Part shown: positions 1-5,855 of the stretch, in pieces
How the letters are laid out: every line of letters begins with the position of its first letter
Position numbering within the stretch: position 1 is the stretch's first letter
NCBI GenBank assembly: GCA_964533185.1
Contig: CAZHLD010000065.1
Span: forward strand, 1 to 18,642
DNA from: CAZHLD01 sp964533185
Lineage (GTDB): Bacteria; Acidobacteriota; Terriglobia; Acidiferrales; UBA7541
Direction: 5' to 3'
DNA length: 18,642 bases
The notes under the pieces: model-generated
Databases searched by the model: none
Seen by the model: only the letters and a program-made list of their open reading frames with translations
What the model was told of the DNA's origin: nothing
Translations under genes and position numbers: made by a program

Positions 1-834
1 TCCGCCGTCGATCCCAAAGTAGCCGAATACCTTCACATCTCCGAAGCGTTCGAGCGCGCTGCTGAGTTTGACCTCATCCACAGCCACTACGACTTCATGG
101 CTTTGACCTACACCCGACTGGTCAAGACACCGGTCCTCACTACCATCCACGGATTCTCGTCAGCCAAAATCATGCCCGTCTATCAGAAGTATCGTGACGG
201 ATATTTTGTTTCCATCAGCGACTCCGATCGAGCCGCAGGGCTGAATTACTTAGCGACAGTCTACAACGGCATCGACCTCTCGTTGTACCCGCTTCAGGAA
301 CCCAGCGGTGATGACCTGATTTTCCTCGGTCGAATCCACCCGGATAAAGGTGTTCATCTGGCCATCGAGGTTGCTCGTCTGAGCGGGTTACGTTTGATCA
401 TCGCTGGTATTATCCAGGATGAGGCCTATTTCCGGGAGCAGGTCAAACCCCATCTCGATGATCAAAACATCCTTTATATCGGACCAGTGGGCGTGCCGGG
501 CAAAAACGAATTGTTCGCCCGGGCTCGAGCCCTACTGCACCTGAACACTATCCCGGAGCGATTCGGACTTGTCCTGGTCGAAGCCAATGCCGCCGGCGTA
601 CCCGCCATTGCGATGGACCTCGGTTCTTGCCGTGAGGTGATCAGCGATGGGCAGACCGGTTTTCTGGTGAACAACGTCACTGAAGCAGTTCGCGCCCTTG
701 GACGAATCCCTGAAATCAATCGTCGTGCCTGCCGCGCCCGTGTCCGGCAATACTTCTCGATCAACGCGATGGTGGACGGGTACGAACGGGTTTACTCGAC
801 GATTTTTGATCTGGAAGCGAAGAGACGATCATGA
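1..834 (+). CDS. GT4-like glycosyltransferase, 5' end outside window
   Basis: The frame is open from base 1, so the first methionine at 97 is internal and the gene starts upstream of the window; 277 C-terminal residues are visible. Group 1/GT-B features are seen: FDLIHSHYD and TTIHGFSS at the end of the N-terminal Rossmann lobe, GRIHPDKGVHLAIE at the start of the nucleotide-sugar-binding lobe, and PERFGLVLVEANAAGVP, which fits the family's E-x7-E motif for holding the sugar nucleotide. This family transfers a sugar from an NDP-sugar to an acceptor, usually in the cytoplasm; donor and acceptor cannot be read from the sequence. The stop overlaps the start of the GH130 gene (ATGA), so the two are probably translationally coupled. 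Family assignment is secure, substrate unknown. Confidence 0.9.
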   Translation, partial: SAVDPKVAEYLHISEAFERAAEFDLIHSHYDFMALTYTRLVKTPVLTTIHGFSSAKIMPVYQKYRDGYFVSISDSDRAAGLNYLATVYNGIDLSLYPLQEPSGDDLIFLGRIHPDKGVHLAIEVARLSGLRLIIAGIIQDEAYFREQVKPHLDDQNILYIGPVGVPGKNELFARARALLHLNTIPERFGLVLVEANAAGVPAIAMDLGSCREVISDGQTGFLVNNVTEAVRALGRIPEINRRACRARVRQYFSINAMVDGYERVYSTIFDLEAKRRS

Positions 835-1766
835 AGCCAGACATTGTCAGACGATACCGCCACAACCCCATCCTCACCAAGGCCGAGATCCCCTACCCAG
901 TGGAAACCGTTCACAACGCGGCGGTGGTGAAGCATGAGAACGAATACATCATGCTTTTCCGCTCCCATCTTCGCACGGGACGGTCCATCATTGGTTTGGC
1001 ACGCAGTCCCGACGGATTCCACTTCACCGCCGATCCAGAGCCCTTTCTGATTCCTGAGCGGGACAGCCCTTTTGCCGCCTATGAGGAGTTCGGCGTGGAG
1101 GACCCACGCGTGACGCGACTGGAAGGGGAGTACATCATCACCTACAGCGCCTACTCGCGAAATGGAGTGCGGATCGTCCTGGCGAAGACGAAGGACTTCA
1201 GTCAGGTGGAAAGGCTCTCCCTCATCACGCAGGCGGATCATCGGAATGTGGTGATCTTTCCCGAGAAGTTTGATGGACTCTATGCCCGGCTCGACCGTCC
1301 CCATTCGGAAATCGCTCCTTGGTCAATCTGGATTTCCTATTCTCCGGATCTGCGTTTTTGGGGTCAATCCCAGCTCATCATGAGGCCCGAACCATATCAC
1401 TGGGATGAAATGAAGATCGGTCCCGGCGCCCCGCCGATCAAAACGGACCAGGGATGGCTTTCCATCTATCACGGAGTTTTCCAGACGATGGATGGATCGG
1501 TCTATCGTTTGGGGGTTGCTCTTCATGACCTGCAGAACCCGGCCAAGGTTATCGGTGTAGGTGACTCGTGGATTTTGCAACCTGAGGACCCCTGGGAAAT
1601 AACTGGATATGTCCACAACGTGGTATTCACCTGTGGGGCCGTTCCCGAGTCCGATGGAACCGTGAAAATCTATTGGGGGGGCGCAGACACGGTCATGTGC
1701 GTGGGCGAAGCGAATGTCTCGGATCTGGTCGCACTATGCCTGCATCACGGCAGACCGGCAAAGTAA
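831..1766 (+). CDS. GH130-family mannoside phosphorylase/hydrolase-like protein
   Basis: 311 aa, a full-length five-bladed beta-propeller protein of the GH130 type. Visible family signatures are VHNAAV (27-32), GVEDPRVT (88-95; D91 is the expected catalytic acid), a GPGAPPIKT-GWLSIYHGV block, YRLGVALHDLQNPAKVIG, the VHNVVFTCG block, and IYWGGADTV near the C-terminus. GH130 enzymes mostly phosphorolyse beta-1,4 or beta-1,2 mannosides to mannose-1-phosphate; some are hydrolases. No signal peptide is seen, so it is probably cytoplasmic. It starts inside the stop codon of the glycosyltransferase gene, which suggests joint action on one glycan or oligosaccharide. The subfamily, and hence exact substrate, cannot be decided by eye. 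Confidence 0.88.
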   Translation: MKPDIVRRYRHNPILTKAEIPYPVETVHNAAVVKHENEYIMLFRSHLRTGRSIIGLARSPDGFHFTADPEPFLIPERDSPFAAYEEFGVEDPRVTRLEGEYIITYSAYSRNGVRIVLAKTKDFSQVERLSLITQADHRNVVIFPEKFDGLYARLDRPHSEIAPWSIWISYSPDLRFWGQSQLIMRPEPYHWDEMKIGPGAPPIKTDQGWLSIYHGVFQTMDGSVYRLGVALHDLQNPAKVIGVGDSWILQPEDPWEITGYVHNVVFTCGAVPESDGTVKIYWGGADTVMCVGEANVSDLVALCLHHGRPAK

Positions 1767-1827
1767 GCATGGCATTTCAAGAGTCCTAATACCCCGAGGT
1801 CCGGATGGTCTGAAGCTACTTCAACAA

Positions 1828-2082
1828 CTAGATCTGAATTCCATAATCGAACTGTGGAATATTTGCCACAACCTGGCTCATTGCCAGAGTTCTAAGATCG
1901 TCCCTTAGGGCGCCACCCAATTTCGGCTTTATATTCAGAAGCTCATACCTCGACCTCTCCATGATCGGGATGCGCTCTCGAATCGTGAGAGGTTCTCCAA
2001 GAGTCGGTGCCCCAAAACCTTCGCGTACGGTCATATCAACTTGAAACTGTGCGACATACGACGCGAACGCCCCGACTCCCAC
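1828..2082 (-). CDS. Small unrecognised ORF after the serine recombinase
   Basis: 84 aa from a GTG codon, or 68 aa from the internal methionine at MTVREGFG. It begins one codon after the recombinase stop and in the same frame, so it could be an independent downstream gene, a readthrough tail, or the remnant of a gene cut by an insertion. The C-terminus (LRTLAMSQVVANIPQFDYG) reads like protein, but I recognise no family. There is no clear ribosome binding site. The 1767-2085 interval otherwise holds no feature I can support, and it marks the change from the glycan operon to accessory DNA. Confidence 0.3.
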   Translation of the reverse strand: MGVGAFASYVAQFQVDMTVREGFGAPTLGEPLTIRERIPIMERSRYELLNIKPKLGGALRDDLRTLAMSQVVANIPQFDYGIQI

Positions 2083-2085
2083 GAT

Positions 2086-2718
2086 TCATATGTTTTTGGG
2101 CAAACTAGAAAGCGATCGCTGGGCCGTCCCCTTGCTGATTCCCGTTTCCGTGCAGATCTCGCGCCAGGAGCGCCCCTGCGTGCGAAGGCGGGCAATTCTA
2201 CCGCGATCCACGACCAATGGCGGCCGGCCGAGGCGTTTTCCCTTGGCGCGGGCGTTGCGGAGGCCAGCCTTCACGCGTTCGACGATGAGGCTGCGTTCGA
2301 GTTCGGCGACCGCTCCCAAGACGGTGAACACCATCTTGCCCATCGGGGTGCTTGTGTCCACCTGTTCTGAAAGTGAGACGAACTCGATGCCCAGCGCCTT
2401 GAAAGCTTCCAGTGCCCGGAGCAAATGCGACACCGAGCGGGCAAAGCGGTCGAACTTCCAGACCACCACGGCATCAAAGCGCCGGCGGTGGGCGTCAGCA
2501 AGAAGGCGGTCGAGCTCCGGCCGCCGCTCTTTCGATCCGGAGATCCCAACGTCCACATACTCCCCGACGATCTGCCAGCCACGCCGCTGGCAGTACTCCC
2601 GAAGCTCGCGGGTCTGCATCTCGGGGTCCTGGCCGTTGTTTGCTGTCGAAACCCGCGCGTAGATTGCCGCGCGGAATGACGAGGGGTGTTTTTCCTGGGG
2701 TAGAATCGGGTCAGCCAT
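2086..2718 (-). CDS. Serine recombinase (resolvase/invertase family)
   Basis: 210 aa, the usual length for a small resolvase/invertase. The catalytic domain begins at about residue 16: YARVST (20-25) gives R22 and nucleophile S24, DVGISGSK is at 56-63, and VWKFDRFARS (86-95) carries the DR-x-x-R active-site motif. A long helix E spans roughly 125-165, ending KRLGRPP, followed by a C-terminal Hin-type HTH (about 171-206). These enzymes cut and rejoin DNA through a 5'-phosphoserine link, acting in cointegrate resolution, inversion or element movement. A strong AGGAGG ribosome binding site sits just before ATG 2718. It lies 73 bp downstream of a co-directional HTH gene, which may be its regulator or directionality factor. 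Confidence 0.93.
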   Translation of the reverse strand: MADPILPQEKHPSSFRAAIYARVSTANNGQDPEMQTRELREYCQRRGWQIVGEYVDVGISGSKERRPELDRLLADAHRRRFDAVVVWKFDRFARSVSHLLRALEAFKALGIEFVSLSEQVDTSTPMGKMVFTVLGAVAELERSLIVERVKAGLRNARAKGKRLGRPPLVVDRGRIARLRTQGRSWREICTETGISKGTAQRSLSSLPKNI

Positions 2719-2791
2719 CGTTGCCTCCTAAACAGGTGATGGTGGTCAGGGCTGCCGGGTAGTTGACGCTACGCGGCGGCCCGCTTTGTCT

Positions 2792-3013
2792 CTACCGTTT
2801 CGGCTTCGGTTTTCTTCCTCTGCCTTTGCGATAGAACTTCTGTTTGTAGCGACGAACCCGCTCCAGATCAGCTTCGGTCCAAAGCCTCACCACGACGCCT
2901 CCTACACGGGTTTTGCGAGGCGCTGCTATCTTCTCCTGAGAAACCCACCGCTGAAGCGTGATGTGATGAACTCCGCACTTCCTTGCTGCCTCGGGCGTAG
3001 AGTATGCCGCCAT
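2792..3013 (-). CDS. MerR/excisionase-type HTH protein
   Basis: 73 aa. The N-terminal part, STPEAARKCGVHHITLQRWV, is the helix-turn-helix of the HTH_17/MerR excisionase class, and the C-terminus is very basic (YRKGRGRKPKPKR), fitting DNA binding. It precedes the serine recombinase on the same strand. In IS607-type elements a MerR-like HTH is fused to the N-terminus of a serine recombinase; here the two domains are separate genes in the same order, which is suggestive but not proof of relation. It could act as autorepressor or recombination directionality factor. Its start region overlaps that of an alternative upstream start of the divergent gene, and a palindrome lies 26 bp upstream. Confidence 0.75.
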   Translation of the reverse strand: MAAYSTPEAARKCGVHHITLQRWVSQEKIAAPRKTRVGGVVVRLWTEADLERVRRYKQKFYRKGRGRKPKPKR

Positions 3014-3022
3014 CGCTTACCA

Positions 3023-3068
3023 CCATTAGCATATTTATCTTGACCTGTCAAGGGCCACGTGAAAGAAT
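3023..3068. promoter_or_regulatory. Divergent promoter region with CTTGACCTGTCAAG palindrome
   Basis: The perfect palindrome at 3039-3052 (CTTGAC-CT-GTCAAG) contains a TTGACC box on the plus strand (3040-3045) and a TTGACA box on the minus strand (3051-3046). With 17-bp spacing the plus box reaches AAGAAT (3063-3068), a 4/6 match to the -10 consensus; the minus box reaches only a weak TAATGG (3028-3023). A dimer bound here would block both -35 boxes at once. The adjacent HTH gene is the obvious candidate binder. The palindrome is seen; its role is inferred. Confidence 0.45.
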
Positions 3069-3086
3069 CTCAGGCAGAAAAGGGAA

Positions 3087-3108
3087 GCCCCGGCTCGGGC
3101 GCCGGGGC
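3087..3108. terminator. GC-rich hairpin, possible minus-strand terminator or leader attenuator
   Basis: Perfect 8-bp stem GCCCCGGC/GCCGGGGC with a 6-nt loop. On the minus strand it is followed by TTCCCTTTTCTG, a modest U-rich tract, so it could stop leftward transcription before the HTH gene. On the plus strand it lies in the putative leader of the next gene and has no U tract. Confidence 0.4.
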
Positions 3109-3123
3109 GGATGGTCGAGCTCT

Positions 3124-3702
3124 GTGAATCGTCGCAAGAAGAGTATCGCCACTCGCGCGACCGGCGCAAGGTCTTCCAGCAAGCCGCCGCTCAACCCGCC
3201 TTCGGAAACAGTGACGGCGGATCGTAATCCCGTCCAAGAACTCTTTCAAATTGGCCCTTTCAGTCCGAAGAGGGAAGCGTTAATCGAGGAGATTAACAGC
3301 AAGGGCTTACTGCCCGAATTCCTGGCTGAGGTGGAACGAAGAGCATCCCAAGCCAGCGCAATCTCCCCAGAGCAGAGGAAAGCGTTGGCCTATCAGGCCG
3401 AGCTCGAAGCCGCGAGAGGAAGCGGCGATACGCACTGGCTCATCGCTGTCCTGAAGAAGCGGTTCTTGCAGATCGAGAGTGTGGACGACAGGGCGCAGTA
3501 CTTTGCGGAGATTGGCCAGAAGTTCGACTCTGTTCTTGCGCCCGAGCCCTGGTTCATAGAGCAGACGGAGCACCTGAAGCGTATTGCGGAACTGAGAGAG
3601 ATCTCTATCGTCGCGCGCGCGACCTACCATGTTGAGGAAGCAACGAAACGCTGTCGAGCCGATCGGCGACCTAGAAAAGCTTCGGAGTATGCACTCGCTT
3701 AG
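3124..3702 (+). CDS. Unrecognised element-borne protein
   Basis: 192 aa from GTG 3124. The frame is open back to an ATG at 3004, but that start would overlap the divergent HTH gene and lie upstream of the proposed promoter; GTG 3211 is another possible start. The N-terminal ~35 residues are basic and Ser/Pro-rich. The rest is charged and mostly helical (SPKREALIEEINSKGLLPEF, then LEAARGSGDTHWLIAVLKKRF). No signal peptide, membrane segment or cysteine motif is visible. I do not recognise a family. The 3' end overlaps the next HTH gene by 74 bp in another frame, which argues for a coupled pair. The start is uncertain. Confidence 0.5.
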   Translation: MNRRKKSIATRATGARSSSKPPLNPPSETVTADRNPVQELFQIGPFSPKREALIEEINSKGLLPEFLAEVERRASQASAISPEQRKALAYQAELEAARGSGDTHWLIAVLKKRFLQIESVDDRAQYFAEIGQKFDSVLAPEPWFIEQTEHLKRIAELREISIVARATYHVEEATKRCRADRRPRKASEYALA

Positions 3703-3859
3703 TCAGACGCAAGCTGCGGCTGAGCTCGGCTGCACCGATCGGACGATCCGCAGCCGCTTGAAGTCCGGGAAGCTGACGAAGACCGCCAGTGGCCGAATCG
3801 TCGTGGACCAGAAATTCACCGCGCAGTTCGATGAAAGACACTTGCCAGCCAAAAATTAA
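3629..3859 (+). CDS. Small HTH DNA-binding protein
   Basis: 76 aa from ATG 3629, or 56 aa from ATG 3689. The stretch MHSLSQTQAAAELGCTDRTI, followed by RSRLKSGKL, is a typical helix-turn-helix with a recognition helix (QTQAAAELGCTDRTIRS) and short wing (LTKTASGRIVVD). It overlaps the end of the preceding gene in another frame, so it may be translated from within that message. Small proteins like this act as element repressors or excisionase-like factors. Stop is at 3859, after which no gene occurs until 4025. Confidence 0.55.
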   Translation: MLRKQRNAVEPIGDLEKLRSMHSLSQTQAAAELGCTDRTIRSRLKSGKLTKTASGRIVVDQKFTAQFDERHLPAKN

Positions 3860-3921
3860 GTTCCTCAGTTTTCCGCTTTTCCTTCCGGGAATTTCCGCGT
3901 TTTGCCAAAAATCTTCGCTGA

Positions 3922-3941
3922 AACCGCCCTTAACCGCCCTT
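3922..3941. repeat. Tandem 10-bp repeat AACCGCCCTT x2
   Basis: Two exact, contiguous copies of AACCGCCCTT, about one helical turn apart, end 5 bp before the -35 box of the promoter at 3947. This is a natural layout for a pair of regulator binding sites. Function is inferred only from position. Confidence 0.5.
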
Positions 3942-3946
3942 TCCGA

Positions 3947-3974
3947 TTGACGAGTGTTTCCCTGCCCCTATCCT
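3947..3974 (+). promoter_or_regulatory. Sigma70-like promoter for the AlpA-like gene
   Basis: TTGACG (3947-3952), 16-bp spacer, TATCCT (3969-3974). It sits about 50 bp before ATG 4025 and directly after the tandem repeat. It likely drives the HTH-replication gene block. Confidence 0.55.
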
Positions 3975-4024
3975 AGAGGTGTGGCTGTGGCATCAAGAAA
4001 AATTCCGCAGCCCGAGGGAGTGAG

Positions 4025-4258
4025 ATGGCCGACCATTTGAGCACATCTGAAGCAGTACGGACTTACGACACACATCCCAACGTGTTGTGCAGACTCATCC
4101 TCATGGGCAGGCTGTCTGCACGCAAAGACGAAAACGGCCACTGGCGCATCAGCAGGGCGAGCCTTGAAAAGTGGAACCGCCAGCGTCGGCGTCGAGCCAA
4201 GAACGTAGACGGATCGCCTACGGTTGAATGTCGTGCGGGGGTCTCCCCGAGCGGCTGA
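4025..4258 (+). CDS. AlpA/excisionase-like HTH regulator
   Basis: 77 aa. The core STSEAVRTYDTHPNVLCRLI, then LMGRLSARKDENGHWRISRA, is a winged-helix/MerR-like HTH_17 fold in which a GRL-xx-RK wing leads into W-R-I-S. This is the arrangement of AlpA and excisionase-type proteins from prophages and satellites. A good ribosome binding site, GAGGGAG (4014-4020), precedes ATG 4025, and a promoter lies upstream. AlpA-like proteins activate or direct integrase action; that role here is inferred from the integrase at the far end of the same gene block. The C-terminal ~20 residues show no recognisable feature. Confidence 0.68.
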   Translation: MADHLSTSEAVRTYDTHPNVLCRLILMGRLSARKDENGHWRISRASLEKWNRQRRRRAKNVDGSPTVECRAGVSPSG

Positions 4259-4268
4259 AGAAAGTTTT

Positions 4269-4291
4269 GGGCGGGAGTGCGAATCCCGCCC
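4269..4291. other. Perfect 8-bp hairpin in a 135-bp gap
   Basis: GGGCGGGA and TCCCGCCC pair around a 7-nt loop (GTGCGAA). The arm plus loop mimics a tRNA T-arm, and the upstream CCCCGAGCGGCTGAAG mimics a D-arm, but no anticodon arm fits between them. It lacks a U tract on either side. It may be an RNA structure or protein-binding site in the leader of the replication gene. A second imperfect hairpin (GGGACCGG/CCGGCCCC) occupies roughly 4356-4380. Confidence 0.4.
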
Positions 4292-4393
4292 GGATGGTTT
4301 GGAGAGTTTGCGATGCGTGAACGGGGAGGAAAGTTTTATTGGTGGTAGCCAGCAGCGGGACCGGCTCGGGGGAACCGGCCCCGCGACAACGAA

Positions 4394-4528
4394 ATGGAAC
4401 CAGCGATGGCGAAGACTAGTACAGAACAAATCCCACGCGGTAGGCCGACATTTGCCGAGACGCAGCGCGATGAAATTCTCAGGATGCTGCGCGAGGCCGG
4501 GCCAAAAGCGGCAGGTACGCGCCGATGA
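4394..4528 (+). pseudogene. Small ORF, probable frameshifted wHTH-type protein
   Basis: 44 aa (MEPAMAKTSTEQIPRGRP, then TFAETQRDEILRMLREAGPK), ending in a TGA that overlaps the ATG of the replication gene. The TFAETQRDEILRMLREAG segment looks like the first helix of a small winged-helix domain. The expected continuation (VRADEFCSRYGACGKR) is found in the +1 frame at about 4512-4565, ending at a TGA (4566-4568). So the protein seems split by one base after GPKA, and it is short even if rejoined. It could be a decayed gene, a sequencing error, or a programmed shift. There is no clear ribosome binding site. Confidence 0.4.
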
Positions 4529-5682
4529 GTTCTGCTCCCGCTACGGCGCTTGTGGTAAGCGCACCTGAGCGCCCTAACTTTGCTTGGATTAAGCAGAAAA
4601 TCCCAATCCAGGATGTTGCGAGGGAGCTTGGCCTGCGCGTCGTTCACAATCGAGCGCAATGCTGGCGCACCGAGGACCACGCAAATGGAGATGCCGACCC
4701 ATCGCTTCGATTCTATTCCCGGAAGAACCGCGTGCGCTGTTTTGTCTGCGATCTGCGCGGGGGCCACTCGAATATTGACTTGGTGATGGGCATTTTAGGT
4801 TGCGACTTTCCCGCTGCGGTGTCTTGGATTTGCGAACAGTTTCCCGTCCCTGGAACCAAGCCGGGGCGTCCGATCGGAGCGCGGTCAGCGTCGCAGCCGC
4901 AATACCGAGTTGGCGCAAGCGGATTGGAGATTGAGACGCTGATTCGGTCGGGACTGTTCGGACAACTCGCGCCACCAGAGGGCAGAATCCTGCTCGTCCT
5001 GTATTTCTTCCGCGACCTCGAAACTGGCTTGACGAGGATGAGCTACCGGGCGCTGATGCGTTATGCCGGTGTCGGCAGCCCCAAGAGCGTGTCACTGGCG
5101 CTGTCTCACTTACAAAAGATTCATGCCCTGCAAAAGAACCGCAGCCCGCGATTCGGAGTGACCCGCGATTGCAGTTCCTATCGCGTCACTCTGGACGATG
5201 AAAAGTTGCTGCAACTGTGCGCCGAAACCTTCAGGAAAACACGCGATGAGGGCGAACAGGAACGCGCCTGCCGCTTAGAGCTCCGCGTCGGCAGAGAAAA
5301 CCAAGCCTGCGAGCGCGTTTTTTCAGAACACTCACCCGCGAAAATTGAAAAGCCTAACCCTGAAACAGAAACCAACCCCACCCCTTTATCCTGTGAAGGT
5401 CTAAACCTCAGTTCACTCAGGGAAGCGCAGGCGAATAAATCGCTTCACCTAGTGAAGCGTGAAATTGGGAGCACGCCAGTACCTGAAGACCTATGGGCAG
5501 TCCTGAAAGAGCGCAAGCCGGAGGTCCTGGCCCTTTTGAGGGCGAGGAAGTCTCAGGGCTGCGGGTCTGAGAACTGTGCCGGGTGTTACTCGGTTCCGGG
5601 GGGCGCGAGGATTCACCCGCCGAAGGCAGCGCAGGACTACCTGGACTGGCTGGTGAAGTGGGAGGCCAAAGGAAGGGTGTAA
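4525..5682 (+). CDS. CHC2 zinc-finger replication protein (primase-like, no TOPRIM)
   Basis: 385 aa. Residues 19-105 form a DnaG-type zinc-binding domain: DVARELGL (30-37), C46-x5-H52 followed by NGDADPSLRFY, then C72-x2-C75 and GGHSNIDLVMGILGCDF. Primases use this domain to read template DNA. The TOPRIM catalytic domain that makes primer in DnaG is absent. Instead residues ~130-225 look like a winged-helix (MSYRALMRYAGVGSPKSVSLA), as in plasmid and satellite initiators. The C-terminus has PEDLWAVLKERKPEVLALLR and a cysteine cluster (CGSENCAGC). It probably helps start replication of the element, perhaps at nearby repeats. It begins at an ATGA overlap with the preceding small ORF. Initiator versus regulator is undecided. 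Confidence 0.72.
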   Translation: MSSAPATALVVSAPERPNFAWIKQKIPIQDVARELGLRVVHNRAQCWRTEDHANGDADPSLRFYSRKNRVRCFVCDLRGGHSNIDLVMGILGCDFPAAVSWICEQFPVPGTKPGRPIGARSASQPQYRVGASGLEIETLIRSGLFGQLAPPEGRILLVLYFFRDLETGLTRMSYRALMRYAGVGSPKSVSLALSHLQKIHALQKNRSPRFGVTRDCSSYRVTLDDEKLLQLCAETFRKTRDEGEQERACRLELRVGRENQACERVFSEHSPAKIEKPNPETETNPTPLSCEGLNLSSLREAQANKSLHLVKREIGSTPVPEDLWAVLKERKPEVLALLRARKSQGCGSENCAGCYSVPGGARIHPPKAAQDYLDWLVKWEAKGRV

Positions 5683-5786
5683 TGACACCGCTGAAGCGAG
5701 TGAAAGGTGAGCCAGCCCCGCGTTGCTCTCGGCCTGGTGGGCGCTGTTCCAAAAACCCTGTTGCTGGCGCGTCTGCAAGCCGTTGA
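5682..5786 (+). CDS. 34-aa ORF coupled by TAATG
   Basis: The ATG shares one base with the TAA of the replication gene, and a GGAAGGG ribosome binding site lies 5-11 bases upstream, so translation is plausible. The peptide MTPLKRVKGEPAPRCSRPGG, then RCSKNPVAGASASR, is basic with two cysteines. The PGGRC piece recalls short cysteine/glycine-rich motifs of phage proteins, but this is too short to place. It may be a truncated remnant. Confidence 0.33.
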   Translation: MTPLKRVKGEPAPRCSRPGGRCSKNPVAGASASR

Positions 5787-5855
5787 GATTGCGGGCATGA
5801 GATCGGGCAGAAGTGGCTCTCCAAAAACATCTGATTTTGAGCGAAGGAGAAGGCG

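Noticed and set aside
1714..1908. 64-aa plus-strand ORF across the end of the GH130 gene
   Set aside because: Begins inside GH130 in another frame, lacks a ribosome binding site and any recognisable sequence.
2090..2662. 190-aa plus-strand ORF over the serine recombinase
   Set aside because: Arg/Ser-rich antisense shadow; the minus-strand frame has a complete active site.
4240..4300. Possible tRNA gene
   Set aside because: D-arm- and T-arm-like pieces occur, but there is no room or sequence for an anticodon arm and no acceptor pairing.
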